This document shows positions 25,091 through 32,435 of a stretch of DNA of 33,176 bases, in pieces. This DNA is from Ferrimicrobium acidiphilum DSM 19497 (GTDB taxonomy: Bacteria; Actinomycetota; Acidimicrobiia; Acidimicrobiales; Acidimicrobiaceae). The stretch spans positions 1 to 33,176 of the forward strand of contig NZ_JXUW01000030.1 of the NCBI RefSeq assembly GCF_000949255.1. The letters are read 5' to 3'. Every line of letters starts with the position of its first letter. Within the stretch, counting starts at the first letter, position 1. The translations under genes were made by a program, and so were the position numbers. The notes under the pieces were generated by a model. That model saw only the letters and a program-made list of their open reading frames with translations. It was not told the origin of the DNA and did no database searches.

Positions 25091-26200
25091 CTACGCGAGC
25101 TTCTGAGCGATCGTCGCAGCCGACTGCAGCACGCTTCCATCAGCGCCTTGGGTGACGGGAGCGTACGTTGGTCGCTCCATCGCCTCACGAATATCGCTAG
25201 CCAGCTGCTCGGCTAAAGTCTGCTTAGGTTCAAGGAAGAGGTAATGCGAGAGCGAACCAGGAATGGTATTTGCCTCATTCAGAAACAGTTCGCCGGCATC
25301 ATTGGCGAGGAAATCGATTCTCGTCACGCCGCGAGCCTGAATTAGAGTGGCCGTTCTCTCCGCGATCTGGCGAAGCTGCTCCTCCGTCTCCGGTTTCAGC
25401 AGAGCAGGTAGTTCGCGTGGCGCCGAGGCCATCCCGGTGCCTGGTTGATACTTGTCTGAGTAGGTCAAGATAGCCGCTGCCCCCGCTGTACGGGTTGGTC
25501 GTTCGATCGCGGAGAGTGTGAGCTCCGGATAGCTCCGGATAGCAATCTGAAGATCATAGAGATCGTCACGAAACGGTTCCACTACTGCGCCTGAGCGAAG
25601 ATGGACACTGCTACGGATTCGATCCCGAAGCGTAGCCTGATCGCGCACCACCTCAATACCAATCGACGAGCCACCAAAGCGCGGCTTCACGATATAGGGA
25701 CCCTCAAAGGGGATCGCGCCGTCGCCAGCCACCCGAGGAAGAACGGGCACTCCCGCAGCCGCCGCGAGCGCCGCAAAGCTAAGCTTATCCATGCCAATCG
25801 CAGCCGTCGCAGCGGATGGGCCAGTGTAACGCAGTCCGGCGAGGTCCATCGTGGCCTGTATGGATCCATCTTCGCCGGGGCCACCATGACAACAGTTGAC
25901 GACTACAGAGATAGCCAACATCTCCAACTTTGGCCGAAGACCCGAAGATAGGCTCCCAAATCCTGACCGACCTCCCACGATCAACATAAGCGGTTCAGCC
26001 TCGGCAGGGACTCCATGTGCAAATGCCGGAGCCTCCAGGGTCGGGGGCACGCGATAGAACTCACCAGTCTTAGACCAGTAAATTCCAACGACTGACCTCT
26101 CGGTGCGCAAGAGCGCATGCGCCGCCTGCAGCCCAGTCAGGATCGAGATATCGTGCTCCGGCGAGGGGCCCCCAAAGAGGACCGCAGTCATCATATCCAT
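25091..26200 (-). CDS. ddl: D-alanine--D-alanine ligase
   Basis: A 369-aa ATP-grasp enzyme making D-Ala-D-Ala for the peptidoglycan stem. It begins with the typical VLFGGPSPEHDISILTG. It has the NCCHGGPGEDGSIQ loop, the lysine loop in YIVKPRFGGSSIGIEVV, and TRIDFLAND..LFLNEANTIPG, where the Mg ligands Asp, Glu and Asn sit. All residues expected for catalysis are visible. Compared with Escherichia DdlB (about 306 aa) it is longer, with added residues in the central domain and a 40-residue C-terminal tail. ATG 26200 has GGTGGAG about 6 nt upstream; a TTG at 26218 is possible. The IS607 remnant lies directly upstream and a Mur ligase gene beyond that. Confidence 0.9.
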   Translation of the reverse strand: MDMMTAVLFGGPSPEHDISILTGLQAAHALLRTERSVVGIYWSKTGEFYRVPPTLEAPAFAHGVPAEAEPLMLIVGGRSGFGSLSSGLRPKLEMLAISVVVNCCHGGPGEDGSIQATMDLAGLRYTGPSAATAAIGMDKLSFAALAAAAGVPVLPRVAGDGAIPFEGPYIVKPRFGGSSIGIEVVRDQATLRDRIRSSVHLRSGAVVEPFRDDLYDLQIAIRSYPELTLSAIERPTRTAGAAAILTYSDKYQPGTGMASAPRELPALLKPETEEQLRQIAERTATLIQARGVTRIDFLANDAGELFLNEANTIPGSLSHYLFLEPKQTLAEQLASDIREAMERPTYAPVTQGADGSVLQSAATIAQKLA

Positions 26201-26291
26201 GTCAGCTCCACCACTCAACGACCTCCATGGTCTGAACCATCACGCGCTTGTCAAACGCTCTATTCAACTCACTCTACTGCTCCTAAAACCT

Positions 26292-26320
26292 GAGCATAAT
26301 TGCTCAAAGCCGTTAGGCTT
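26292..26320 (-). ncRNA. Tandem hairpins at the 3' end of a TnpB remnant (possible omega-RNA end)
   Basis: On the minus strand AAGCC-TAAC-GGCTT (26320-26307) and GAGCA-ATTA-TGCTC (26305-26292) are consecutive perfect 5-bp hairpins, the first overlapping the remnant's TAA stop. TnpB omega-RNAs end in such structures at the element's right end. The element is otherwise defective, so this would be a relic. Expression is untested. Confidence 0.4.
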
Positions 26321-26645
26321 ATCCGCACACGGTTGATAAGAGGTTTTGGTCTCTTGCAACTCGTGCCCCTTGACGCTCAGTTGCGCCGGATGAACGCGCT
26401 AGCAAGACACGCCGAACTTCCTTGTGAGGGGTATAGAGAGTAATCTCTTGGTCGGAGTATCTATGTAGCAGGTTCAAAGCAGCGTTGAAGTCAGCCTGGA
26501 GAACATCCCCGTTTGCACAGTAAAACTTATCCGCCTCACGCTTACCTTCCAGTAAATGTGTGTTGGAGTCCATCTGCGATGTATAGGCCGCATTCACGAG
26601 TACATGCCTCGCTTTACGCTGTTGCGTTATAGATTCTAGGGCATC
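26319..26645 (-). pseudogene. TnpB (IS607-type) C-terminal remnant
   Basis: From about 26645 to TAA 26321-26319 the frame encodes the last ~105 residues of a TnpB: ALESITQQRKARHVLVNAAYTSQMDSNT, then CANGDVLQADFNAALNLL. The final catalytic Asp of the RuvC domain (ADFNAA) is retained. This is the TnpB group in which the usual zinc-ribbon cysteines are replaced, MDSNT...FYCANG in place of CSxCG...CxxCG. Everything before this point is missing and the upstream neighbour sequence is TnpA, so a deletion has fused the two genes. No full enzyme can be made. Confidence 0.8.
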
Positions 26646-27102
26646 CGCCCTCTTCGGCAATGTGGGAGATGAGATCGAGTCCGAACCTAGCGAGCCTATC
26701 TTTGTGAGCAATTATTAGGCGTTCAACCTCTCCGTGTTGTATGCGATCTATAAGCGCCAGGAACTTCTTGCGTTCGAAGTTCATGCCTCCACCGATCTCT
26801 TCAATTCACTCGTCTACTGCTACACCAGCGTTTAGGCAGTAGGTCTCCATCGCCTTGACCTGTGATGCTAGGTCGTCTTTTTGACCAGCACCACTCACTC
26901 TGCAATAGACGACAGCGACTCGGCTAACTGGGGCACCTCCCAGCATGGATCGCAGATCAGACTCATCGAAGTAACGATGCCCGCTCGGAAGCCTTTTAGG
27001 TGTGATTTTGCCTTCTTGTTCCCAGCGCCGTACCGTACTCGGGCTACGCCCAATCCGTTTTGCGAACTCGCCAATGCCGTAGGTGTCAGCCATTGCAGTC
27101 AT
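26640..27102 (-). pseudogene. IS607-type TnpA with nonsense codon, truncated
   Basis: The first 98 codons are intact: a MerR-like helix-turn-helix (GEFAKRIGRSPSTVRRWEQEGKI), then the start of the serine recombinase domain with AVVYCRVSGAGQKDDLASQ, where the Ser is the expected nucleophile. TGA follows at 26808-26806 where related proteins have Trp. Beyond it the frame stays homologous (EEIGGGMNFERKKFLALIDR, then AHKDRLARFG) for about 55 codons until it meets TnpB sequence near 26640. A TGG to TGA change plus a deletion explain the present state. Non-functional. Confidence 0.85.
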
Positions 27103-27168
27103 TTAAAGCACAGGTTGGGTAGAAAAACATTATCTGTTGTTTGCTCCACCCAGACTAACTCAGGCCGT

Positions 27169-27209
27169 TGCATCTGAGTGATAAATGGTGAGTCACTCAC
27201 TTAGATGCA
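27169..27209 (-). ncRNA. Hairpin at the 3' end of the intact tnpB (omega-RNA candidate)
   Basis: TGCATCT (27209-27203) pairs perfectly with AGATGCA (27175-27169), and GAGTGA with TCACTC extends the stem inside; a nested GTGAG-TGA-CTCAC is an alternative. The stem straddles the tnpB stop codon. TnpB guide RNAs are transcribed from the 3' end of tnpB into the right end of the element, so this is the expected place for the scaffold's terminal hairpin. Boundaries of the RNA are not known. Confidence 0.5.
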
Positions 27210-28792
27210 CCTTTTACAAGGTTCTCGTCTCGGACTTCATGCTCACTCGTCCAAGAGTCGTTCTTGCCTCGCCAAGCACGGCCAGTATTGCTACCGGTCT
27301 TACATGCTCTCTCCAGGTGATGAGTCATCCCATCATCTGAACTGCCGCCTGTACCAAATGGCCTGGGAACGAACAGGGCGCTGGACTCAACTAGCCCACA
27401 ACTGATAACCGACCAGTCACGGATATTCAATGAAGCATTCTCATCGCGATCTACCTCAACGTGGCAGGTATCACAGGTCAGCCTTTTAGCGAGCTTTGCA
27501 CCCGTTAGTCTGCCTCCGCAGTTGTGGTGGATCTGTGATGACGGGAAGAAGCGATTTACAACGACTACCTTCACTCCCACACGTTCTGCCTTGTAGGTAA
27601 GCGTTGGTCGAAAGGCTCCGAGTCCGGCATCGGATACCGAACGGCGGAATGCCCGTCTTCCCATGCTCCGTTTCATGGCAGCGAGGTTAAGGTCTTCAAT
27701 CTTAACTTCGCTGTAGTTATCCACCAGATAACGAGTTAACTGGTGGATGCTTTCACGACGGATGTATACGGCTTTACGGTCTAACTTGACAAGCTTGGCT
27801 TTCGCTCGCCTGTGACCGTGTGATCCAGGTATCCGTCGTGAAAGAGTGCGCCCAACCCTGCGGCGCTCTGTGAGTGTAGCACGTAGTGGTGCTGGGTTGG
27901 GGAAAATTGTTATGCTGCCGTTACTGTCAGCCACGGTAGCTAGTGACCGTAGTCCTAGATCGACGCCAGCCTTGCCGGCTTTGGGTGACTGTCCCGATGG
28001 AGACACGATCTGTGTTCTTACGGCCATTTGGCAAGAGACGAACAACCTCCCCCATCTCTCCGATAAAGTGCAGTTGAGCAGTCGAGCGTTGTTCTTGGCT
28101 AAGTGACGCTGTATTCTGCGCGTGTTCTCTTTGGAGCGTAGAGCGCCTATGGTCGGCAACACGATTGTTCGATGATCATCTTCAAAGCGCATAGCGCCAG
28201 TTGTAAACCGTACTCTGTTCTGGTCTTTCCTCTTGGACTTGAACTTCGGGAACCCGACCTTCTTGCCCTTGCGACTTCCGTGTTTTGAGCTAGACCAGTT
28301 AGATAGCGCCTGCACTAAGTCGGCTATACCAGAGGCATACGCCTCTTTGGAGTTATCACCCCACCAGGGCGCGACCTCGTCCTTCTCTTGGTTCCACTGT
28401 TTACGAAGAGCCTCAAGAGTCCACGGCGTAGATGGGTAACTCGCGTCTCTCTTCTTAGCCTCCATGTCTGACTTTACTTTGGCTAGCGCCCAGTTGTAGG
28501 CGACTCTTCTAGCTCCGAAGTGAGATCGGATGAGAGAAGCCGACTTCGGATCTTTTGGCCACTCTAGCTCAAATGAAGCTCCTGTAACCGTCCATCCAGT
28601 CGGAGCCTTCTCTCCGGTATCGTCGCATAACCCGAAGAGTACACTGACCGACTCTAGAGCATCTCGATATTGCTCAAAATCTCCAGCTAGCGCGACTTTC
28701 CTGGTCGGTTTACCGTCATCGAGAAGAACTTTGCCTCCGGTGAGATCGGATACTTTCTGAGCCTGTACTTTTGTGCGCATCACTGCAATCAT
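27197..28792 (-). CDS. tnpB: TnpB, IS607-family RNA-guided nuclease
   Basis: A 531-aa OrfB/TnpB. RuvC Asp278 is in GVDLGL, Glu366 in VKIEDLNLAAM and the final Asp in VDRDENASLNI (448-450), so the catalytic triad looks complete. The zinc ribbon reads HHNCGG...TCDTC: the first Cys of the usual CxxC is His (422). The N-terminal part has the helix-rich WED/REC-like portion (FGARRVAYNWALAKVK). ATG 28792 overlaps the TnpA stop as ATGA; alternative starts lie a few codons either side. The C-terminal tail of about 65 residues after NIRDW is longer than usual and may double as guide-RNA sequence. Confidence 0.9.
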   Translation of the reverse strand: MIAVMRTKVQAQKVSDLTGGKVLLDDGKPTRKVALAGDFEQYRDALESVSVLFGLCDDTGEKAPTGWTVTGASFELEWPKDPKSASLIRSHFGARRVAYNWALAKVKSDMEAKKRDASYPSTPWTLEALRKQWNQEKDEVAPWWGDNSKEAYASGIADLVQALSNWSSSKHGSRKGKKVGFPKFKSKRKDQNRVRFTTGAMRFEDDHRTIVLPTIGALRSKENTRRIQRHLAKNNARLLNCTLSERWGRLFVSCQMAVRTQIVSPSGQSPKAGKAGVDLGLRSLATVADSNGSITIFPNPAPLRATLTERRRVGRTLSRRIPGSHGHRRAKAKLVKLDRKAVYIRRESIHQLTRYLVDNYSEVKIEDLNLAAMKRSMGRRAFRRSVSDAGLGAFRPTLTYKAERVGVKVVVVNRFFPSSQIHHNCGGRLTGAKLAKRLTCDTCHVEVDRDENASLNIRDWSVISCGLVESSALFVPRPFGTGGSSDDGMTHHLERACKTGSNTGRAWRGKNDSWTSEHEVRDENLVKGASK

Positions 28793-29355
28793 GAGCACAC
28801 CGCATCAATAGCACGCTGAGCTTTGTTAACAGCTAAACGACGACCATAGAGACGAGCGCATAGTGACGTGAGCAGTTCTGTGACATCTCGTACTAAGTCG
28901 TCATCTACCTCAGCAGGGTCTACAACGACGAGTTTCCTTGATTGAGCCTCAAGTGCGGCTTCTATGTATTCAACTCCAAACCGGCAGAAACGGTCTCGGT
29001 GCTCAACCAAAATTGTGCTTACTTTTGGATCTTTCAGTAGAGACAAGAACTTACGCCTATGCCCGCCAAAAGCTGAGCCGACTTCTGTTACCACACAGTC
29101 TATTGAGTATCCATGCTCTGTAGCCGAAGTAAGGACTCTGGCAACCTGGCGGTCTAGGTCTGGCTTTTGATCTGTAGAAGACACTCGCGCATATATCACG
29201 GCAGACTTAGGCACGGACAGCTGTGACTCTAAGTCTCGAACCAATATGAGTTGGCCAACTTTGCGGGCAGGTACAGGCAAAGTACCGGCACGATACCACC
29301 TATATGCCGTTTGGGGATGTATACCTTGGGAGAGTGCCCACTCACGCAGGTTCAT
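28789..29355 (-). CDS. tnpA: IS607-family serine transposase TnpA
   Basis: A 188-aa protein of full family length. An N-terminal MerR/Xis-like helix-turn-helix (LREWALSQGIHPQTAYRWYRAG, shown here in part) precedes the small serine-recombinase domain. The nucleophile is Ser59 in IYARVSS, followed by DQKPDLDRQ, EHRDRFCRFG and a C-terminal helix TELLTSLCARLYGRR. IS607 TnpA cuts and rejoins with a covalent Ser-DNA link at loose dinucleotide targets. ATG 29355 follows AGGATGTA. The 3' end overlaps tnpB by 4 nt, the standard IS607 layout. Confidence 0.92.
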   Translation of the reverse strand: MNLREWALSQGIHPQTAYRWYRAGTLPVPARKVGQLILVRDLESQLSVPKSAVIYARVSSTDQKPDLDRQVARVLTSATEHGYSIDCVVTEVGSAFGGHRRKFLSLLKDPKVSTILVEHRDRFCRFGVEYIEAALEAQSRKLVVVDPAEVDDDLVRDVTELLTSLCARLYGRRLAVNKAQRAIDAVCS

Positions 29356-29369
29356 TACATCCTATTGTA

Positions 29370-29381
29370 GTACATCTGTAC
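29370..29381. promoter_or_regulatory. Inverted repeat upstream of tnpA
   Basis: GTACA-TC-TGTAC lies 14 bp upstream of the tnpA start and directly next to a TACAAT box on the minus strand. It is a candidate binding site for the TnpA helix-turn-helix domain or part of the left end. Confidence 0.4.
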
Positions 29382-29513
29382 GTCAACTGTTGGAACCCCA
29401 ACCTCACTCCAGGCGCGCGAGACTCTTAGAACCAAACCGACGACAGAGAGGCAACTCCGCAACGAGGACCATTGGTGTCATCGCCAGTTGCCTAAAACAA
29501 TTGCCATCGCCTC

Positions 29514-31103
29514 CTACGGGTAATGGTCAGGGAGATCGTTCTCATAGAGTACGACATCGCCCGACTTGGCACTCCGTTTGATATAAGCAATTGCGCTGTC
29601 TCTGTCCTTCACGGATACCACAGCATCCAACCGGGTGCCCTCGGCTGTTGCCTGAGCTTCAGCAGCTCCCTCCATCAGCGCGATGCGGTTGGTCATACCG
29701 ACCACAACCAGTTGATTGGCGACCTGACCTACGGCCTTGCCTAGCGCGTAGTTCTCTGGATACTGACGTTTGCCAAGCTCTACCATCCCAGGCGTCACTA
29801 CGAACTTGGTGGCCGCCTCACCACCACGTCGTTGGAGTGCCGCCAACGCTCGCCTAGCTCCTGCGGGGTTAGAGTTGTAGGTATCATCGAGAACCTCAAC
29901 CCCGCTATCTGGCACCACTGCAGTCACTAGCCGATTGGCAGGAGACTTGACCAGCCCGAGACGGGACTGTAGTGCCTCAGGAGCTACACCGCACTCAAGA
30001 GCAGCCGCCACCGCGCAGGCGAGGTTTGTAGGAGCGATATCCCCGGCGTCGATCTTGGCTAGCTTTTGGCCATGTAGGTAGACGACAAGTTCGCCCTCCT
30101 CGTTCGGCTTAACGGTTACATCTGCATCGAGTTGGATCGCAGATACCTTCACAATTCGACGGTCGGTGGCGCTACCAGCAAGTGCCTTAGCCGCAAGCGC
30201 AAGCCGTGGATAGTCGATATTGATTATCACAACCGACGCCTGCTCTGTGATCTCCAGCTTCGCACGCAGAATCGACGCCTCTGAGCCAAAACGCTCGAGA
30301 TGAACCGGACCAAGCGCGGTCAACACCGCTATCTCGGGAGGGATCCATGAGCATAGCGCCGCAATCTCACCAGGGCCGAAGGTCCCCATCTCAGCTACGA
30401 AGACCTCGGTGCCAGGAACCAGCCGTTCATTGATCGATCGAGCTAGACCTCCTCGGTTGTTGAACGACGCCGGCGAGGCGATCGCTCGCACTGAACCTTC
30501 GAGCAGGGTCGCAAGGTAATTCTTCGTCGTCGTCTTTCCAAACGACCCGGTGATCCCAACCACTCGAGGGCGGACTCGCAATAATCGCTCGGTGGCATCA
30601 TCCACATAGCGTTGAAGGAGATGGTCCTCTAGCGGACGGGTCGCAATAAGCGCGAGTTCGACCACCGCGGGAGCAAAAAAACCGGCGAGAAGGGCAAAGG
30701 CGAGTGGCAGCCCTACCACCAGGCCTACAAGGGTGACGATAACGTCGATCAAACCAACTGCCACCAACAGCCGTCGCATCCTCGAGGTGAGAGCAAGCGG
30801 AGAAGTCCGCCCACGAAATCCCAGACCAAACGGAGTCAATAGCAGGCAGATGACCAGCAGGGCCGCAATAACGAGATGGACTTCGGTTCCAAAAGATTGG
30901 ACGAAACTTCCGACCAGGAGGACAAGACCGACAACAAGCAACGCCTGGTTCACGAACGAGGCCCGAAACCAAAGGGCAAAGAAAGGACCGATGCGACCAG
31001 GCAGGTAGTGCTCTCGTTGACCTACTCGAACCCACTTTAGTGCCGGGGTCTGAGCGACTATACCGATCAGAACGGCCACTACGACGGCAAGCTCATGCCC
31101 CAT
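29514..31103 (-). CDS. Membrane-embedded MurF-like Mur ligase
   Basis: A 529-aa protein. Four to five hydrophobic helices fill residues 5-155. A Mur ligase central domain follows: P-loop GITGSFGKTTTK (183-194), EMGTFGPGEIAAL, TALGPVHLERFGS and RAKLEI, which carries the lysine that is carbamylated in the family. The C-domain has DDTYNSNPAGA and PGMVELG. The central and C-domains are MurF-like, but the N-terminal UDP-MurNAc-peptide-binding domain is replaced by the membrane region. A lipid-linked or other membrane acceptor is therefore likely; D-Ala-D-Ala addition is suggested by the ddl gene downstream on the same strand. Start uncertain: ATG 31103, or TTG 31115 directly after GGGAGG. Confidence 0.78.
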   Translation of the reverse strand: MGHELAVVVAVLIGIVAQTPALKWVRVGQREHYLPGRIGPFFALWFRASFVNQALLVVGLVLLVGSFVQSFGTEVHLVIAALLVICLLLTPFGLGFRGRTSPLALTSRMRRLLVAVGLIDVIVTLVGLVVGLPLAFALLAGFFAPAVVELALIATRPLEDHLLQRYVDDATERLLRVRPRVVGITGSFGKTTTKNYLATLLEGSVRAIASPASFNNRGGLARSINERLVPGTEVFVAEMGTFGPGEIAALCSWIPPEIAVLTALGPVHLERFGSEASILRAKLEITEQASVVIINIDYPRLALAAKALAGSATDRRIVKVSAIQLDADVTVKPNEEGELVVYLHGQKLAKIDAGDIAPTNLACAVAAALECGVAPEALQSRLGLVKSPANRLVTAVVPDSGVEVLDDTYNSNPAGARRALAALQRRGGEAATKFVVTPGMVELGKRQYPENYALGKAVGQVANQLVVVGMTNRIALMEGAAEAQATAEGTRLDAVVSVKDRDSAIAYIKRSAKSGDVVLYENDLPDHYP

Positions 31104-31651
31104 TGCTTCGGCCAACCTCCCGGACTAGGACCCAACCACTATAGTAGCGGAGACCTCATCCCAGCGCCTACGCGACTAGCTTCTCGGAGCATTCGCCCGG
31201 CCCGGGCTGGTTGATGCTAGACCATGCAAGTTGACCTACGACACCTCCTCTGACTCTTTGGGGTGACGCAGTGTACGGTGGTGAATGATCTTCAGCTACG
31301 CACAAGCATGCGTCATTGGGGTCGGTCACTCGTGTGACCATTTGGCGACAGCAATCCAGTTTTGACTCACCACCACCGCTTGCGCAGGAGGCGAACCCGG
31401 TGCCGCCATCTTGGCGATACTCCTCTATTCGCGAGTGAAACGAATCCCTGCCCAACCTGACTGGGGCGGAGGCTGTCTCCACTTCGGGTTGAGTCGCCTT
31501 AAGTCTCCGACCGTCGGTTGGCGACCATACTAGATAGCTCGATTGCGAGTATGAGCAAACCGTCGGCGAGGATGTTGCCCTAGGTCTCAGTATCAGTGTG
31601 TGCGCGGATTGAAAAATAATTCAATGAGGGCGAGAAGGCAGAGATGTTGAG
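31104..31651. other. Gene-free stretch before the IS3-type element
   Basis: No gene is convincingly supported. A 104-codon open frame on the minus strand (31168-31482) is rich in Cys, Ser and Pro and resembles no protein I know. The left end of the IS3-type element should lie within the last ~100 bp, but I could not identify a terminal repeat. Confidence 0.4.
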
Positions 31652-32083
31652 ATGGCTACCTACGATGAGACGGTGGAGAACAAAACAACCCAAGAGGTGA
31701 TGGTCCCACCCAAAGCAACGAGACGGGTACTCTCCCCGAGTTACAAGGCGAGGATCTTAAAAGAGTACGACTCCTGTCCCCAGGGACAAAAGGGTGAGCT
31801 CTTGCGACGAGAGGGACTCTTCTCGTCTCAGATTACCGAGTGGAGGCGGGTGATTGACCAACAGAGTGCAAAGGCACTCTCGCGAAAACGTGGACCAAAG
31901 ACCAATCCAGAGAGAGCTCGGCTAAGAGAACTCGAACGTGAGAATGAGAGACTTCGCCTGGAGCTGGCTAAATCACGAAAGGTAATTGAAGTCCAGGGAA
32001 AATTATCGGCACTGCTAGAAGAGCTCTCGCAAGGGAGTGCCGAGGATCTACGAGAGCCAACGCCGCCATTGTCAAGGGAGTAG
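31652..32083 (+). CDS. IS3-family transposase OrfA
   Basis: A 143-aa HTH protein. The N-terminal part (VLSPSYKARILKEYDSCPQG, GELLRREGLFSSQITEWRR) is the IS3/IS911 OrfA-type helix-turn-helix. A leucine-zipper-like coiled coil follows (LRELERENERLRLELAKSRKVIEVQGKL, in parts). It is the DNA-binding half of the two-frame transposase. orfB continues in the -1 frame, the usual IS3 arrangement, so a programmed frameshift before the OrfA stop is expected; I could not pin the slip site. The element is defective because orfB is cut. Confidence 0.85.
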   Translation: MATYDETVENKTTQEVMVPPKATRRVLSPSYKARILKEYDSCPQGQKGELLRREGLFSSQITEWRRVIDQQSAKALSRKRGPKTNPERARLRELERENERLRLELAKSRKVIEVQGKLSALLEELSQGSAEDLREPTPPLSRE

Positions 32084-32433
32084 ATGAACTAAGGGAGACC
32101 ATTGGTCTAGAGAATGCCTGTGATTGTCTTGGTATTGCACGTTCAAGCTATTACTACCTGGTAGATCCCCCGGTGAGAGAACCAAAGCCAAGAAAGCCGA
32201 GCCCAAGGCGTCTAAGTGATGCCGAGCGCGCCCACATCTTGGAGGTGTGTCACTCGGAACGTTTCTGTGACTCCTCGGTTCGAGAGATCTATGCCACGCT
32301 CCTCGATGAGGGTATCTATCTCGCCTCAGTGGCCACCATCTATCGAATCTTGGCCGAGGCTGGTGAGACACGAGAGCGACGACGCCAAGCAACACATCCC
32401 ACCCGGGTAAAGCCAGAGCTCCTAGCGACGCAC
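32068..32433 (+). pseudogene. IS3-family OrfB, truncated
   Basis: In the -1 frame relative to orfA the sequence IVKGVDELRETIGLENACDCLGI..SSYYYLV, then LSDAERAHILEVCHSERFCDSSVREIYATLLDEGIYLASVATIYRIL, matches the N-terminal HTH region of IS3 OrfB. It stops matching after HPTRVKPELLATH (32433), just where related proteins enter the DDE integrase core (WSWDITKL). The next bases belong to an ISAs1 element. No ATG is in frame; entry is by frameshift. The catalytic core is absent, so it is inactive. Confidence 0.85.
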
Positions 32434-32435
32434 GG

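Larger units (their letters stand above)
27169..29381 (-). mobile_element. Intact IS607-family element
   Basis: tnpA and tnpB are both full length and overlap by ATGA. The right-end hairpin (27169-27209) and an inverted repeat at the left end (29370-29381) are the outermost structural marks I can see, so the given limits are approximate. IS607 elements have no long terminal inverted repeats and make no target duplication, so exact ends cannot be read. It sits between the Mur ligase gene and a defective second IS607-type copy in the same orientation. Confidence 0.7.

Noticed and set aside
31168-31482. 104-codon minus-strand frame
   Set aside because: Cys/Ser/Pro-rich with no family resemblance; may be non-coding flank of a mobile element.
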